A stretch of DNA of 64,000 nt from an uncultured Roseburia sp. (GCA_947647505.1 CANSKO010000002.1:115073-179072); one strand, 5' to 3'; shown: positions 51,869 through 61,591, numbered from the stretch's first letter. Program-made: numbers and translations. The notes: generated from the letters alone by a model not told the origin.

Positions 51869-52720
51869 TTAGCGTGTTTCATGAAAAATGTATTTTGCGA
51901 TGGCAAGGCCCACGCCGTCCTCGTTGCAGGAGGCCGTTACATAGTCGCAGGCGTCCTTTATCGCAGCGTCCGCATTGGACATGGCGACGGAGAGGCCGGA
52001 CGTTTTTAAAATGTCCAGATCGTTTTCACTGTCTCCGCATGCCATGGAAGCTTCCAGTGGAATATGCAGGTAATCGCAGAGAAAGCGAAGGCCCGCGCCC
52101 TTTGTGACGCCGGCTTTTGTGAATTCCAGATTGTGGTAGCCGCCGCATACGACATGGATTTCAGGCCGGCTTTCCAGATATTGCCTGGTTTCTTCACGGT
52201 CGGGAAACTGTCCGTCGCTTTCTTTTTCAAACGTACAGGTCGCTTTTTGCAGCGTCAGATTGTGTTCGAGTATATAAGCGGCAAGGTCCGGCGTCTGGTT
52301 GCGCGTCGTTAAAATATAATTTTTTACGGATTCGGGAAGGACGGAGCGCCGTATGATTTCAAACGTCGTATTCTGGGTATAGGCTTCCCCCTGAATAAAA
52401 ACATCCAGATGCAGGTGACGGTTTCGCAGCGCAAGGCAAAGATCGGCGGCGGTTTTGGGCGCAAGGCCCTCTTCGTGCAGACAGGCCCTGTCCGCAATCC
52501 GGTAGACGCCCGCGCCGTTGGCGGTAATGGCGTATTCAATGCCGGTTTCCTTTGCCACGTCAAACGGAAGCCCGGTGAAGGGGCGTCCGGTGGAAATGAT
52601 AATGGAAACGCCCGCTTTTACGGCGCGGCGGAGCATTTCTTTTGTGTAAGGGGTGACTTCTCCGGTTCCGGAAAACAGTGTTCCATCCAGATCCAGGGCG
52701 ATGATTTTGGGCACGGGCAT
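51869..52720 (-). CDS. Cof-type HAD phosphatase
   Basis: 283-residue HAD-IIB hydrolase from ATG 52720, preceded by CAGGAGGAAAACGACT. Motif I is ALDLDGTLFSG near residue 8, with the late motif GDSENDLDILKTSGLSVAMSN near 220 (motif IV). TKGAGLRFLCDYLHI near 199 is the Cof signature. Such enzymes act on small phosphates, e.g. sugar or flavin phosphates. An in-frame start at 52819 lacks a good site. It starts 15 nt before the PHP phosphatase gene. Confidence 0.9.
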   Translation of the reverse strand: MPVPKIIALDLDGTLFSGTGEVTPYTKEMLRRAVKAGVSIIISTGRPFTGLPFDVAKETGIEYAITANGAGVYRIADRACLHEEGLAPKTAADLCLALRNRHLHLDVFIQGEAYTQNTTFEIIRRSVLPESVKNYILTTRNQTPDLAAYILEHNLTLQKATCTFEKESDGQFPDREETRQYLESRPEIHVVCGGYHNLEFTKAGVTKGAGLRFLCDYLHIPLEASMACGDSENDLDILKTSGLSVAMSNADAAIKDACDYVTASCNEDGVGLAIAKYIFHETR

Positions 52721-52846
52721 AGTCGTTTTCCTCCTGTATATAAATTTTTTGCAGTATAGCACAGTTTGTGCGGAAATAAAAGAATAAATTTTGATTTCAG
52801 CCGTAACGCGGCCATACAAAAATTTTACAAAATGAATGGATAAGGC

Positions 52847-52875
52847 TTGTTTTTTTAGAAAAAATTGGTTAAAAT
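52847..52875 (+). promoter_or_regulatory. Promoter of gap
   Basis: TTGTTT (52847-52852) and TAAAAT (52870-52875), spacer 17 nt, 55 nt before the gap start. Confidence 0.5.
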
Positions 52876-52930
52876 AAAAAAAGGTTGGGCAGCAGGCCCC
52901 GAAAAATTAATATTTTAGGAGGAATTAGGA

Positions 52931-53947
52931 ATGGCAGTAAGAGTAGCAATCAATGGATTTGGCCGTATCGGCCGTCTGGCATTCAGACAGATGTTTGGAG
53001 CGGAAGGATACGAAGTAGTGGCAATCAACGATTTAACAAGCCCGAAGATGTTGGCGCATTTGTTAAAATATGATTCTTCTCAGGGCAAATACGAATTGGC
53101 GGACAAAGTGACGGCAGGAGAAGATTCGATCACCGTTGACGGACAGGAGATCAAAATCTACGCATTTCCGGATGCCAACAACTGCCCGTGGGGTGAATTG
53201 AAGGTTGACGTCGTATTGGAGTGCTCCGGCTTCTATACAAGCAAGGACAAGGCGCAGGCGCATATCAATGCAGGCGCGCGCAAAGTCGTAATTTCCGCTC
53301 CGGCAGGAAATGATCTTCCTACAATCGTTTACAATACCAACCATGAGACGTTAAAGGCGGAAGACACGATTATCTCCGCAGCGTCCTGTACGACGAACTG
53401 TCTGGCTCCTATGGCGGATGCTCTGAATAAATACGCGCCGATCCAGTCCGGCATCATGGTAACGATCCATGCTTATACGGGCGATCAGATGACGCTTGAC
53501 GGACCGCAGAGAAAAGGCGATCTGAGAAGATCCCGCGCAGCGGCAGTCAACATCGTTCCAAACAGCACGGGCGCTGCAAAAGCAATCGGTCTTGTAATTC
53601 CGGAATTAAACGGCAAATTAATCGGCGCTGCACAGCGTGTTCCGACGCCGACAGGCTCTACGACAATCTTAACGGCAGTTGTAAAGAATGCGGACGTTTC
53701 CGTTGACGGCATCAATGCAGCAATGAAAGCGGCGGCAAATGAGTCCTTTGGATACAATGAGGATGAAATCGTATCTTCCGACATCGTTGGCATGCGGTTT
53801 GGTTCCTTATTCGATGCAACGCAGACGATGGTAAGCAAGGTATCCGACGATCTGTATGAAGTGCAGGTTGTTTCATGGTATGACAATGAGAACAGCTATA
53901 CTTCCCAGATGGTTCGCACGATCAAATATTTCTCAGAGCTGGCATAA
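52931..53947 (+). CDS. gap: Glyceraldehyde-3-phosphate dehydrogenase
   Basis: Glycolytic NAD enzyme of 338 residues. Rossmann fold [17 protein letters not shown] at residues 4-20; the catalytic Cys is in [17 protein letters not shown] near residue 155; [17 protein letters not shown] near 233 and [19 protein letters not shown] at the end fit GAPDH type I. A strong RBS AGGAGGAATTAGGA precedes it. First gene of a gap-pgk-tpiA run, and possibly the most highly expressed gene in the window. Confidence 0.98.
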   Translation: MAVRVAINGFGRIGRLAFRQMFGAEGYEVVAINDLTSPKMLAHLLKYDSSQGKYELADKVTAGEDSITVDGQEIKIYAFPDANNCPWGELKVDVVLECSGFYTSKDKAQAHINAGARKVVISAPAGNDLPTIVYNTNHETLKAEDTIISAASCTTNCLAPMADALNKYAPIQSGIMVTIHAYTGDQMTLDGPQRKGDLRRSRAAAVNIVPNSTGAAKAIGLVIPELNGKLIGAAQRVPTPTGSTTILTAVVKNADVSVDGINAAMKAAANESFGYNEDEIVSSDIVGMRFGSLFDATQTMVSKVSDDLYEVQVVSWYDNENSYTSQMVRTIKYFSELA

Positions 53948-54028
53948 TCGAACAACAGGATCTGGCGTTCGTTCAGATTACAGCAAAATCACGCGCGGCA
54001 GACTGCCAGAGCGCGTAAAGACTCAGAA

Positions 54029-54060
54029 AGGGTCCGGTCTGTTTGGACCGGGCTCTTTTA
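54029..54060 (+). terminator. Terminator-like hairpin between gap and pgk
   Basis: AGGGTCCGGTC (54029-54039) pairs with GACCGGGCTCT (54046-54056), two wobbles, 6-nt loop, followed by TTTTA. T run is short, so read-through to pgk is likely. Confidence 0.55.
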
Positions 54061-54108
54061 TCGCTTCGGGAGTTTCATTTATTTTATAAATTAAGGAGGA
54101 CATATTTT

Positions 54109-55332
54109 ATGTCATTAAACAAAAAATCGGTTGACGATATTAACGTAAAAGGCAAACGCGTCCTTGTAAGGTGTGATTTTAACGTGCCGTTAAAAGATGG
54201 AAGCATTACGGATGAAACGCGCATCAAAGCGGCGCTTCCGACGATTCAGAAGCTGATTGCAGACGGCGGCAAAGTAATTCTCTGTTCGCATCTTGGCAAA
54301 GTAAAGAACGGACCCAACGAGGGAGAATCTCTGGCTCCGGTTGCAAAAAGACTGTCGGAAAAGCTTGGCAGGGATGTGAATTTCGTAGCGGATTACAATG
54401 TGACGGGCGAAGCGGCTACGGCAGCCGTAAACGCTATGAACGAAGGCGACGTGGTACTGCTTCAGAACACCCGTTTCCGCGGCAGTGAAGAGACGAAGAA
54501 CGGAGAAGCGTTCAGCAAAGAGCTTGCGGATCTGGCGGACGTGTACGTATGCGATGCGTTTGGCTCTTCCCACAGGGCGCACGCTTCCGTTGCAGGCGTT
54601 ACAAAATGCATTTCCGAAAAAGGCGGCGAAAACGCAGTTGGATACTTAATGCAGAAAGAAATCGATTTTCTGGGCAATGCCGTAGAAAATCCGGTAAGGC
54701 CGTTCGTAGCCATTTTGGGCGGCGCAAAAGTTGCGGATAAATTAAACGTGATTTCAAATCTGCTTGAAAAATGCGATACGTTAATCATCGGCGGCGGCAT
54801 GGCGTATACGTTCTTAAAAGCGCAGGGATATGAAATCGGCCATTCTCTGGTAGACGATTCCAAGATTGATTACTGCAAGGAAATGATCGAAAAAGCCAAA
54901 AAGCTTGGCAAAAAACTGCTGCTTCCGGTGGACTCCGTTACCGTTGCCGCATTCCCGAATCCGATTGACGCGAAAATTGACGTAGAGACGTATTCCGTAG
55001 AAGCGATGCCGGCAGACCGCGAGGGATGCGACATTGGGCCAAAAACGGCTGAGATGTACGCAGACGCCGTAAAATCAGCAAAGACGGTTGTATGGAACGG
55101 ACCGATGGGCGTATTTGAAAACCCAATTCTTGCCGAGGGCACGATCGCGGTAGCGAAAGCGCTTGCGGCAACAGACGCTACGACGATTATTGGCGGCGGC
55201 GATTCCGCAGCGGCAGTCAATCAGCTTGGATTTGCAGATAAGATGAGCCACATTTCTACGGGCGGCGGCGCGTCGCTTGAATTCCTGGAAGGAAAAGAGC
55301 TTCCGGGCGTGGTGGCTGCAGACGATAAATAA
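54109..55332 (+). CDS. pgk: Phosphoglycerate kinase
   Basis: 407-residue glycolytic kinase. [12 protein letters not shown] near residue 22 is the signature, [11 protein letters not shown] near 61 the substrate loop, [16 protein letters not shown] near 207 and [13 protein letters not shown] near 362 the nucleotide-domain motifs. Start is ATG 54109 with AGGAGGACATATTTT; an upstream in-frame start lies in the gap terminator. Pgk follows gap with a leaky hairpin between. Confidence 0.97.
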   Translation: MSLNKKSVDDINVKGKRVLVRCDFNVPLKDGSITDETRIKAALPTIQKLIADGGKVILCSHLGKVKNGPNEGESLAPVAKRLSEKLGRDVNFVADYNVTGEAATAAVNAMNEGDVVLLQNTRFRGSEETKNGEAFSKELADLADVYVCDAFGSSHRAHASVAGVTKCISEKGGENAVGYLMQKEIDFLGNAVENPVRPFVAILGGAKVADKLNVISNLLEKCDTLIIGGGMAYTFLKAQGYEIGHSLVDDSKIDYCKEMIEKAKKLGKKLLLPVDSVTVAAFPNPIDAKIDVETYSVEAMPADREGCDIGPKTAEMYADAVKSAKTVVWNGPMGVFENPILAEGTIAVAKALAATDATTIIGGGDSAAAVNQLGFADKMSHISTGGGASLEFLEGKELPGVVAADDK

Positions 55333-55426
55333 GTGACTGTATTTCGATTCCTTTGTCGCAGATAATTTGCGGCGGGCAGAGCAGGAACAGTCTGAAATGC
55401 ATAAGCAAAGGCGAGGAGATGGTTTT

Positions 55427-55543
55427 GTGAGCAGGAAAAATGAAGCGGGATTTACGATAGCCGGTATGTTGGCCGGTGCAGTTGCTGGCGCTAAAACAGG
55501 TTCTGGAATAGACTGTAATAAAACCATTCAAAATAACATTTGA
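55427..55543 (+). CDS. 38-residue Gly/Ala-rich small protein
   Basis: A GTG codon at 55427 lies 8 nt after AGGAG and opens a 38-codon frame to TGA 55541-55543. Product begins MSRKNEAGFTIAGMLAGAV, has a hydrophobic glycine-rich core (AGMLAGAVAGAKTGSG) with GxxxG-like spacing that could form a short membrane helix, and one Cys near the end (GIDCNKTIQNNI). It lies in the 241-nt pgk-tpiA gap. No family is recognised. Good ribosome binding site and spacing support it; conservation is unknown, and it could be spurious. Confidence 0.45.
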   Translation: MSRKNEAGFTIAGMLAGAVAGAKTGSGIDCNKTIQNNI

Positions 55544-55573
55544 GAGCATATAGAAAAAAAGGAGAACAACGAT

Positions 55574-56326
55574 ATGGCAAGAAAGAAAATTATCGCCGGA
55601 AACTGGAAAATGAACAAGACGCCGGGCGAAGCGGTTGCACTGGTAAAAGAACTGGCTCCGCTGGTAGCGAATGAGGAAGCGGATGTGGTGTTCTGCGTTC
55701 CTGCAATTGACATCATTCCGGCTATGGAAGCGGCAAAGGGAACGAATATCAAAATTGGCGCGGAGAATATGTATTACGAGGAAAGCGGCGCGTATACGGG
55801 CGAGATTTCTCCTGGAATGCTTACGGACGCCGGCGTCAACTATGTTATCATCGGACATTCTGAGAGAAGGGAATATTTCGCGGAGACGGATGAAACGGTG
55901 AATAAGAAGGTGCTGAAGGCGTTTGAGCATGGCATTACGCCGATTGTCTGCTGCGGGGAATCCCTGACGCAGAGGAAGCAGGGCATTTATATCGACTGGA
56001 TTCGCATGCAGATCAAGATTGCGTTCCAGAATGTGACGGCGGATCAGGCGAAAACGGCCGTTATTGCATATGAGCCGATCTGGGCAATTGGAACGGGCGA
56101 GACGGCTACGTCGGATCAGGCGGAAGAAGTCTGCGCGGCAATCCGCAGCTGCATCAAAGAAGTGTACGACGAGGCGACGGCTGAGGCGATCCGCATTCAG
56201 TATGGCGGTTCCGTAAACGCGGGAAATGCGGCGGAGCTGTTCGGAAAGCCGGATATCGACGGCGGATTAGTGGGCGGCGCATCTTTGAAGCCGGATTTTG
56301 GAAAGATCGTGAATTATAACAGCTAA
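55574..56326 (+). CDS. tpiA: Triosephosphate isomerase
   Basis: 250-residue TIM barrel interconverting dihydroxyacetone phosphate and glyceraldehyde-3-phosphate. [13 protein letters not shown] near residue 10 (substrate-binding N and K), [14 protein letters not shown] near 93 with catalytic His, and [15 protein letters not shown] near 165 with catalytic Glu and flexible loop 6. Preceded by AAAAAAAGGAGAACAACGAT. Completes gap-pgk-tpiA; phosphoglycerate mutase and enolase are not here. Confidence 0.98.
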   Translation: MARKKIIAGNWKMNKTPGEAVALVKELAPLVANEEADVVFCVPAIDIIPAMEAAKGTNIKIGAENMYYEESGAYTGEISPGMLTDAGVNYVIIGHSERREYFAETDETVNKKVLKAFEHGITPIVCCGESLTQRKQGIYIDWIRMQIKIAFQNVTADQAKTAVIAYEPIWAIGTGETATSDQAEEVCAAIRSCIKEVYDEATAEAIRIQYGGSVNAGNAAELFGKPDIDGGLVGGASLKPDFGKIVNYNS

Positions 56327-56367
56327 GAGGATAAAGGGTTATAAAGGGAAAATACGAAATGCGGGGG

Positions 56368-56406
56368 GCGTCAGGGGAAATGAAATCCTCTGACGCTTCT
56401 TCTTTG
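56368..56406 (+). terminator. Intrinsic terminator after tpiA
   Basis: GCGTCAGGGG (56368-56377) pairs with CCTCTGACGC (56387-56396) including one wobble, then a pyrimidine-rich tail TTCTTCTTT. Confidence 0.7.
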
Positions 56407-56451
56407 AAGTTTCGGAAGAAAGGAGCCTGCACGGCATAAATATAATTTTTC

Positions 56452-56480
56452 TTGACATCCTTATTTTAATCTTCTATAAT
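56452..56480 (+). promoter_or_regulatory. Sigma-A promoter of the L21 operon
   Basis: Consensus TTGACA (56452-56457) and TATAAT (56475-56480), spacer 17 nt. Confidence 0.85.
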
Positions 56481-56486
56481 ATACAG

Positions 56487-56560
56487 GTATGCCGCACAGT
56501 GAGGCTGAAAGTCTGCATTGCATGCAGCGCCGTAACTGGCGAGTAATGATAATAGGAGGT
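56487..56560 (+). ncRNA. Ribosomal protein L21 leader
   Basis: Between the promoter and rplU the transcript holds a structured leader with GCCGCACAGTGAGGCTGAAAG and a paired GCCGTAACTGGCG segment, as in Firmicute L21 leaders (Rfam L21_leader family from memory). Likely bound by L21 to repress its own operon. Confidence 0.65.
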
Positions 56561-56565
56561 GCCAT

Positions 56566-56871
56566 ATGTACGCAATTATTGCAACAGGTGGGAAGCAGTA
56601 CAAAGTATCCGAAGGCGATATCATTACCATTGAAAAGCTTGGCGTCGAAGCCGGCGAAACGGTCAGGTTTGATCAGGTAGTCGCAGTCTCTGATGGAGAG
56701 CTTAAGGTTGGCGAGGCTGTCGCGAACGCAACGGTTGACGCTTCTGTCGTAAAAGAGGGCAGAGCCAAAAAGGTCATCGTATACAAGTACAAGAGAAAAA
56801 CCGGCTACCACAAGAAGCAGGGACACAGACAGTCGTTTACACAGGTAAAGATCGAAAAGATTAACGCCTGA
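56566..56871 (+). CDS. rplU: 50S ribosomal protein L21
   Basis: 101-residue large-subunit protein, binding 23S r[23 protein letters not shown] at the start and [20 protein letters not shown] near residue 76 are diagnostic. RBS is AATAGGAGGTGCCAT. Operon: rplU, prp, rpmA. Confidence 0.97.
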   Translation: MYAIIATGGKQYKVSEGDIITIEKLGVEAGETVRFDQVVAVSDGELKVGEAVANATVDASVVKEGRAKKVIVYKYKRKTGYHKKQGHRQSFTQVKIEKINA

Positions 56872-56888
56872 ACAGACGGAAAGAAGCG

Positions 56889-57218
56889 ATGATTCAGGCA
56901 ACATTTATACGAAACCAGAATGGACAATATATCGGTTTTGACTGTATCGGACATGCAGGGTATGCAGCGGCGGGAGAGGATATCGTATGCGCGGGCGTTT
57001 CGGCGCTTGTCATCAATACGGTAAACGCCATTGCCCATTGCACGACGGAGACGTTTTCTACGGATACGGATGCAGATACGGGAAAGATTTCTTTTATGCT
57101 TCACAGGCCCGCGGAGCATGATGCGACGCTTTTCATGGATTCGCTTGTTCTTGGGCTTGAGGGAATACAAAAAGAGTATGGAGACGGATATATTATGTTG
57201 AACTTCAAGGAGGTGTAG
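56889..57218 (+). CDS. prp: Ribosomal-processing cysteine protease Prp
   Basis: 109-residue cysteine protease that removes the N-terminal extension of L27 before ribosome assembly. Catalytic His22 is in [13 protein letters not shown] and catalytic Cys34 in [10 protein letters not shown], as in the Staphylococcus enzyme. Standard location between rplU and rpmA. The target is the following gene. Confidence 0.93.
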   Translation: MIQATFIRNQNGQYIGFDCIGHAGYAAAGEDIVCAGVSALVINTVNAIAHCTTETFSTDTDADTGKISFMLHRPAEHDATLFMDSLVLGLEGIQKEYGDGYIMLNFKEV

Positions 57219-57222
57219 GAAT

Positions 57223-57516
57223 ATGTTTCAGATGAACCTTCAGTTTTTTGCACATAAAAAGGGCGTTGGTTCCACCAAAAACGGACGTGATTCCGAGTCG
57301 AAGCGCTTAGGCGCAAAAAGAGCGGACGGACAGTTCGTAAAAGCCGGGAATGTATTATACAGGCAGCGCGGCACCAGAATTCATCCGGGCGTCAATGTAG
57401 GAAGAGGCGGAGACGACACGTTATTCGCACTGGTAGACGGCGTGTTGCGATTTGAAAGAAAAGGAAGAGACAGAAAGCAGGCTTCCGTATATCCGGTAGC
57501 CAATGGCGAATCATAA
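57223..57516 (+). CDS. rpmA: 50S ribosomal protein L27 (with cleavable extension)
   Basis: 97 residues. The N-terminus MFQMNLQFF followed by AHKKGVG is the Prp-cleaved extension of Firmicute L27, with cleavage after F9 exposing A10. [20 protein letters not shown] and the [22 protein letters not shown] segment are classical L27. RBS CAAGGAGGTGTAGG. The presence of the extension agrees with prp just upstream. Confidence 0.97.
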   Translation: MFQMNLQFFAHKKGVGSTKNGRDSESKRLGAKRADGQFVKAGNVLYRQRGTRIHPGVNVGRGGDDTLFALVDGVLRFERKGRDRKQASVYPVANGES

Positions 57517-57524
57517 GATTCCGG

Positions 57525-57556
57525 GACCCGACTGCATATCAGCCGGGTCTTGTTTT
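57525..57556 (+). terminator. Intrinsic terminator after rpmA
   Basis: GACCCGACT (57525-57533) pairs with AGCCGGGTC (57541-57549), one mismatch, then TTGTTTT. Confidence 0.65.
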
Positions 57557-57674
57557 CCTGTCACGGAAAACGTCTGTCAGAAAAACGCGCGTTTCTGTGA
57601 CGACAATGCAGTGTGGGACGGCAATTGCTGCATTTGCGCTCCGGCGCGCATTTTTATATTTGAGGTGAAAAAAT

Positions 57675-58958
57675 ATGTTTGCTGACAGAGCAAAAATCGT
57701 GATAAAATCAGGAAAAGGCGGAAACGGCCATGTCAGCTTCCGGCGGGAAAAGTACGTTCCGAACGGAGGGCCGGACGGCGGAGACGGCGGCAATGGCGGT
57801 GATATTGTCTTTGTGGTTGACGAAGGGATGAATACGTTAAGCGAATATCGGCACAGGCATAGATTTGCCGCTGAAAACGGCGAAGACGGAAGCAAAAAGA
57901 ATCGTCATGGAAAAAATGGGGAAGATCGGATCATTCCGGTGCCGGAGGGAACGGTAATCAAAGACGCCGTATCCGGAAAAGTAATTTCCGATATGTCCGG
58001 AAGCAACCGGCGGCGCGTAATATTGAAAGGCGGAAAAGGCGGGCTTGGCAATCAGCATTTTGCCACGGCGACGATGCAGGCGCCAAAGTATGCAAAGCCG
58101 GGACAGGATGCCATGGAAATCGAGGTTTTGCTGGAACTGAAAGTGATTGCCGACGTTGGACTGGTCGGTTTTCCGAATGTTGGAAAATCTACGCTGCTTT
58201 CACGCGTGACGAATGCGCAGCCTAAAATTGCCAATTATCATTTTACGACGTTAAGCCCCAATCTTGGCGTTGTCGATCTGGACGGCGGGAAGGGCTTTGT
58301 GATTGCGGATATTCCGGGGCTGATTGAGGGCGCTTCAAACGGCGTTGGGCTTGGACATGAATTTCTGCGTCATATTGAGCGCACGAAGGTGATGATTCAT
58401 GTTGTCGACGCGGCTTCCACCGAAGGCAGGGAGCCGGTTGCAGACATTCATGCGATCAATCAGGAGCTTGCGGCTTATAATCCTGCGCTTTTGCAAAAAC
58501 CGCAGGTGATTGCAGCCAATAAAATGGACGCCGTTTACGGGGATGACAATGCTGTTTTACAGACGCTGCGGAAGGAATTTGAACCGAATGGCATACAGGT
58601 GTTTCCAATATCCGCTGTCAGCGGCCAGGGATTAAAGGAGCTGCTGTATCATGTCAGCAGTCTGCTTGCGCAGATGGACGGGCAGCCGATCGTTTATGAG
58701 CAGGAATTTGATCCGACGCTGCAATATCTGAAGGAGGAGCCTTATACGATTGAACAGCCGGATGCTGCGACGTATGTCGTGGAGGGGCCAAAAATTGAAA
58801 AAATGCTTGGTTATACGAATATTGATTCGGAAAAAGGATTTTTGTTTTTCCAGAAATTTTTAAAAGAGCAGGGCATTTTAAAGGAACTGGAAGCGCGCGG
58901 CATTACGGATGGCGACACGGTTCGCATGTATGGACATGCATTTGATTATTATAAATAA
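57675..58958 (+). CDS. obgE: GTPase Obg
   Basis: 427-residue GTPase for ribosome assembly and stress signalling. N-terminal Obg glycine-rich domain (GGKGGLGNQHF, residues to about 158), G domain with G1 GFPNVGKSTLL (about 165-175), G3 DIPGLIEGA, G4 NKMD, and the C-terminal OCT domain (about 345-427), which is the Firmicute form. Upstream ATTTGAGGTGAAAAAAT gives a site close to the ATG. Confidence 0.97.
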   Translation: MFADRAKIVIKSGKGGNGHVSFRREKYVPNGGPDGGDGGNGGDIVFVVDEGMNTLSEYRHRHRFAAENGEDGSKKNRHGKNGEDRIIPVPEGTVIKDAVSGKVISDMSGSNRRRVILKGGKGGLGNQHFATATMQAPKYAKPGQDAMEIEVLLELKVIADVGLVGFPNVGKSTLLSRVTNAQPKIANYHFTTLSPNLGVVDLDGGKGFVIADIPGLIEGASNGVGLGHEFLRHIERTKVMIHVVDAASTEGREPVADIHAINQELAAYNPALLQKPQVIAANKMDAVYGDDNAVLQTLRKEFEPNGIQVFPISAVSGQGLKELLYHVSSLLAQMDGQPIVYEQEFDPTLQYLKEEPYTIEQPDAATYVVEGPKIEKMLGYTNIDSEKGFLFFQKFLKEQGILKELEARGITDGDTVRMYGHAFDYYK

Positions 58959-58972
58959 AGAAGGGGAATGAT

Positions 58973-59266
58973 ATGTTAAACAGCAAACAACGGGCTTTTT
59001 TGACGGGCAAGGCCAATCATATAGCTTCGATTTTTCAGATTGGCAAAGCCAGCCTGACGCCGGAAATTATTGAAGCGGTCAGCCTTGCGCTGGAAAAGCG
59101 GGAGCTTGTCAAAATATCCGTGTTAAAAAACTGTCTGGATGATCCGAGAGAAATCGCCGAAATGATGGCGGAGCGGACGCGGTCGCAGGTCGTGCAGGTA
59201 ATTGGAAAAAAAATTATCTTATACCGGGCTTCGAAAAAGAAGCCTGTGATTGAACTGCCGCGCTGA
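58973..59266 (+). CDS. yhbY: CRM-domain RNA-binding protein YhbY
   Basis: 97-residue single-domain protein that binds ribosomal precursor RNA. NSKQRAFLTGKANHIASIFQIGK near the start and RELVKISVLKNC mid-protein fit the YhbY/CRM family; GxxxG motif as GKASLTP. It lies between obgE and nadD, its usual place. Confidence 0.93.
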   Translation: MLNSKQRAFLTGKANHIASIFQIGKASLTPEIIEAVSLALEKRELVKISVLKNCLDDPREIAEMMAERTRSQVVQVIGKKIILYRASKKKPVIELPR

Positions 59267-59297
59267 CAGCAGAATTTTCAGAGGAGCAGAAACGGCA

Positions 59298-59945
59298 ATG
59301 GATGAAAAGAGATCTCAGAAAATAGGCATTATGGGAGGAACGTTTGACCCGATACATTATGGGCATCTCTTAATTGCGCAGAGCGCTGCGGAGGAGTTTG
59401 ATCTGGATCGGGTTCTGTTTTTGCCAACCGGAAAATCTCCGCACAAGCCGGAAGATCAGGTGACGCCTCCTGCGCTGCGCTGCGAGATGGTGCGGCTTGC
59501 AATTTTGAATAACCCCTGTTTTTCCCTTCTGACGCTGGAAGCGGAAAATACAGAGATCAATTATACGTGCATTACGCTGCAAAAAATACAACGCATGCAT
59601 CCGGACGCGCGTTTGTATTTTATTATGGGACAGGATTCTCTGCGTGATTTTCACAGCTGGAAAAATCCACAGGAAATCGGCCGTCAGGCATCTGTTCTGG
59701 TAGCGGTCAGAAATGCATCGGGCCATGAAATTCAGTCTGAGATTGCGCAGGCCAGCCGCAGGTATGGCGCGGACATGCATATGCTGCATGCGCCGTCTTT
59801 TTCCGTTTCTTCCAGAGAAATCCGGGCGCGCATCAAAAAGGGGCGCAGCGTTCGCTATATGCTTCCGGAAGAGGTGGAAGCGTTTATCAAACGGCATTCG
59901 CTTTACAGAAAACAGGATGGTGAAGAGCAATGGAAGAACAGTTGA
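59298..59945 (+). CDS. nadD: Nicotinate-nucleotide adenylyltransferase
   Basis: NAD biosynthesis enzyme of 215 residues, converting nicotinate mononucleotide to its adenine dinucleotide. The nucleotidyltransferase start IGIMGGTFDPIHYGHLLIAQ (about residues 8-27) has the TxGH-equivalent, and SSREIRARIKKGRSVRYMLPEEV near 178 is the ISSTxIR-type C-terminal motif. ATG 59298 follows AGAGGAGCAGAAACGGCA. An earlier in-frame start at 59250 overlaps yhbY. It overlaps yqeK by 16 nt. Confidence 0.95.
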   Translation: MDEKRSQKIGIMGGTFDPIHYGHLLIAQSAAEEFDLDRVLFLPTGKSPHKPEDQVTPPALRCEMVRLAILNNPCFSLLTLEAENTEINYTCITLQKIQRMHPDARLYFIMGQDSLRDFHSWKNPQEIGRQASVLVAVRNASGHEIQSEIAQASRRYGADMHMLHAPSFSVSSREIRARIKKGRSVRYMLPEEVEAFIKRHSLYRKQDGEEQWKNS

Positions 59946-60508
59946 AAGAGATCCGGCGGCAATTAAAAAAAGAACTGGATAAAAACCGCTATCAGCATAC
60001 GACAGGCGTAATGTATACGGCTTCCTGCCTGGCGATGCGCTACGGAAGCGATATGCGCAAAGCGATGCTGGCGGGCTTGCTGCATGACTGCGCAAAATGC
60101 ATGCCTGGCGAAAAACTGCTGCATCTTTGCAGGAAACAGAAGATTCCAATTCGTGACGTGGAGCGGGAGAATCCGTTTCTTTTGCATGCAAAGCTGGGCG
60201 CGTATCTTGCAAAGACGACGTACGGCGTTTTGGATGAGGAAATTTTGCATGCAATTGAGGTACATACAACCGGCGCGCCGGCTATGAATCTGCTGGATAA
60301 AATCATATTCGTATCCGATTATATAGAGCCCAATCGGGACAGGGCGCCAAACCTCACGGAAATTCGGACGCTTGCGTTTGAACGTCTGGATCGGGCGGTG
60401 TTTCAGATTTTACACGATACAATGCACTATCTGAATCAGAAGAGGGGGAGCATAGATTCCAGAACGAATGAAACGTATCAATATTATAAAGAGCTTTTCA
60501 ATCAGTAG
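59930..60508 (+). CDS. yqeK: HD-domain hydrolase YqeK (Ap4A hydrolase type)
   Basis: 192-residue metal-dependent HD phosphohydrolase. LAGLLHDCAKCMPGEKLL near residue 48 is the HD motif, with H in QHTTGVMYTA near 22, HAKLGAYLAKTTYG near 86 and DYIEPNRDR near 130. YqeK homologues are bis(nucleosyl)tetraphosphatases, typically symmetric Ap4A hydrolases. Sits between nadD and rsfS as in B. subtilis. Confidence 0.93.
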   Translation: MEEQLKEIRRQLKKELDKNRYQHTTGVMYTASCLAMRYGSDMRKAMLAGLLHDCAKCMPGEKLLHLCRKQKIPIRDVERENPFLLHAKLGAYLAKTTYGVLDEEILHAIEVHTTGAPAMNLLDKIIFVSDYIEPNRDRAPNLTEIRTLAFERLDRAVFQILHDTMHYLNQKRGSIDSRTNETYQYYKELFNQ

Positions 60509-60522
60509 AAAGGAGCGGAAAT

Positions 60523-60870
60523 ATGGACGCACGCGAAATGGCAAAGCTGGCCTGCAGCGCTTTGGAGGAGAAGAAGGCGAAAGACGTCAAAGTCATTGAT
60601 ATTCGGGAAATTTCAGTGATTGCAGATTATTTTATATTGGCTGACGGAGAAAATCAGAATCAGCTGCAGGCGATGCAGGATGCGGTGGAAGAAAAGCTTT
60701 ACGCCGCAGGAGCGCATGTAAAGCAGATCGAGGGCAATCAGAAGTCTACATGGATTTTGATGGATTATGGCGACATTATCGTGCATATATTTTCAAAGGA
60801 AGACCGGCTGTTTTATGATCTGGAGCGAATCTGGAGGGATGGCGTCATGCTTGAGCCGGGTGATCTGTAA
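60523..60870 (+). CDS. rsfS: Ribosomal silencing factor RsfS
   Basis: 115-residue protein that binds L14 and blocks subunit joining in starvation. Opens with AKLACSALEEKKAKDVKVIDI and has the family piece YFILADGENQNQLQAMQDAV near 44 and WILMDYGDIIVHIFSKEDR near 81. [19 protein letters not shown]. Last gene of the obgE to rsfS run, followed by a terminator and lexA on the opposite strand. Confidence 0.95.
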   Translation: MDAREMAKLACSALEEKKAKDVKVIDIREISVIADYFILADGENQNQLQAMQDAVEEKLYAAGAHVKQIEGNQKSTWILMDYGDIIVHIFSKEDRLFYDLERIWRDGVMLEPGDL

Positions 60871-60900
60871 GCAAAAATGCAGATTGGAACAGGGAAAAGG

Positions 60901-60956
60901 AACAGACAATGCAGCGTCTGCGCGGTGGCGGACGACTGCAATTGTCTGTTTTTTAT
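60901..60956 (+). terminator. Intrinsic terminator after rsfS
   Basis: AACAGACAATGCAG (60901-60914) pairs with CTGCAATTGTCTGTT (60936-60950) with a single bulge and an inner stem, then TTTTATT. Confidence 0.88.
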
Positions 60957-60976
60957 TGTGTGAAATGCAGAGCTTT

Positions 60977-61591
60977 TCAGAAAAACCGGAACACGCCGAA
61001 CACAATGCCAAGAATAGATACTTCGTTGACGAGAATTGGATCCATAGAATCGTTTTCCGGCTGCAGCCTGTAATAGCCGTCTTCTTTATAAAAAGTCTTC
61101 ACGGTGGCGGAATCCTCGACAAGAGCGACAACCATGTCACCGTCAGAAGCGGTGGACTGCTGCCGAACAAGAATATTGTCGCCGTCGAAAATGCCGGCGT
61201 TTATCATACTGTCTCCTTTGACATGCAATATAAAAACATCCTGATTTGGCATGAACTCAGAAGGAATCGGAAAATAGTTTTCAATATTTTCCGTCGCCAG
61301 AAGCGGCATGCCGGCAGCGACGCTCCCAACGATTGGCACGTTTATGACTTCCCTCCTTGTAAGATTGAATGTATCGTCTAAAATTTCAATTGCGCGCGGC
61401 TTTGTAGGGTCTCGCCGGATGTAGCCGTTTTTTTCAAGCGTTTCCAGATGGGAATGTACGGAAGACGTAGACTTTAAATGCACGGCTTCACAGATCTCCC
61501 GAACAGCGGGCGGATAGCCTTTCTTTAAAATCTGTTCTTTGATGTATTCTAAAATCTCTTCCTGTTTTGCGGTAATCTTTCCATATGCCAT
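60977..61591 (-). CDS. lexA: SOS response repressor LexA
   Basis: 204-residue repressor with a winged helix N-terminus (residues 1-65, [22 protein letters not shown]) and an S24 autoprotease domain. The RecA-stimulated cleavage site is A93-G94 in GSVAAGMPL, the catalytic S128 is in KGDSMINAG and K165 in ATVKTFY. ATG 61591 follows GAGGAGGCTTTACAT. Its own promoter has three LexA-box-like sites upstream. Confidence 0.97.
   Translation of the reverse strand: MAYGKITAKQEEILEYIKEQILKKGYPPAVREICEAVHLKSTSSVHSHLETLEKNGYIRRDPTKPRAIEILDDTFNLTRREVINVPIVGSVAAGMPLLATENIENYFPIPSEFMPNQDVFILHVKGDSMINAGIFDGDNILVRQQSTASDGDMVVALVEDSATVKTFYKEDGYYRLQPENDSMDPILVNEVSILGIVFGVFRFF

Noticed and set aside
60767..61381. 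+ strand frame over lexA and the rsfS terminator
   Set aside because: Crosses a terminator and the lexA coding region; no domain.
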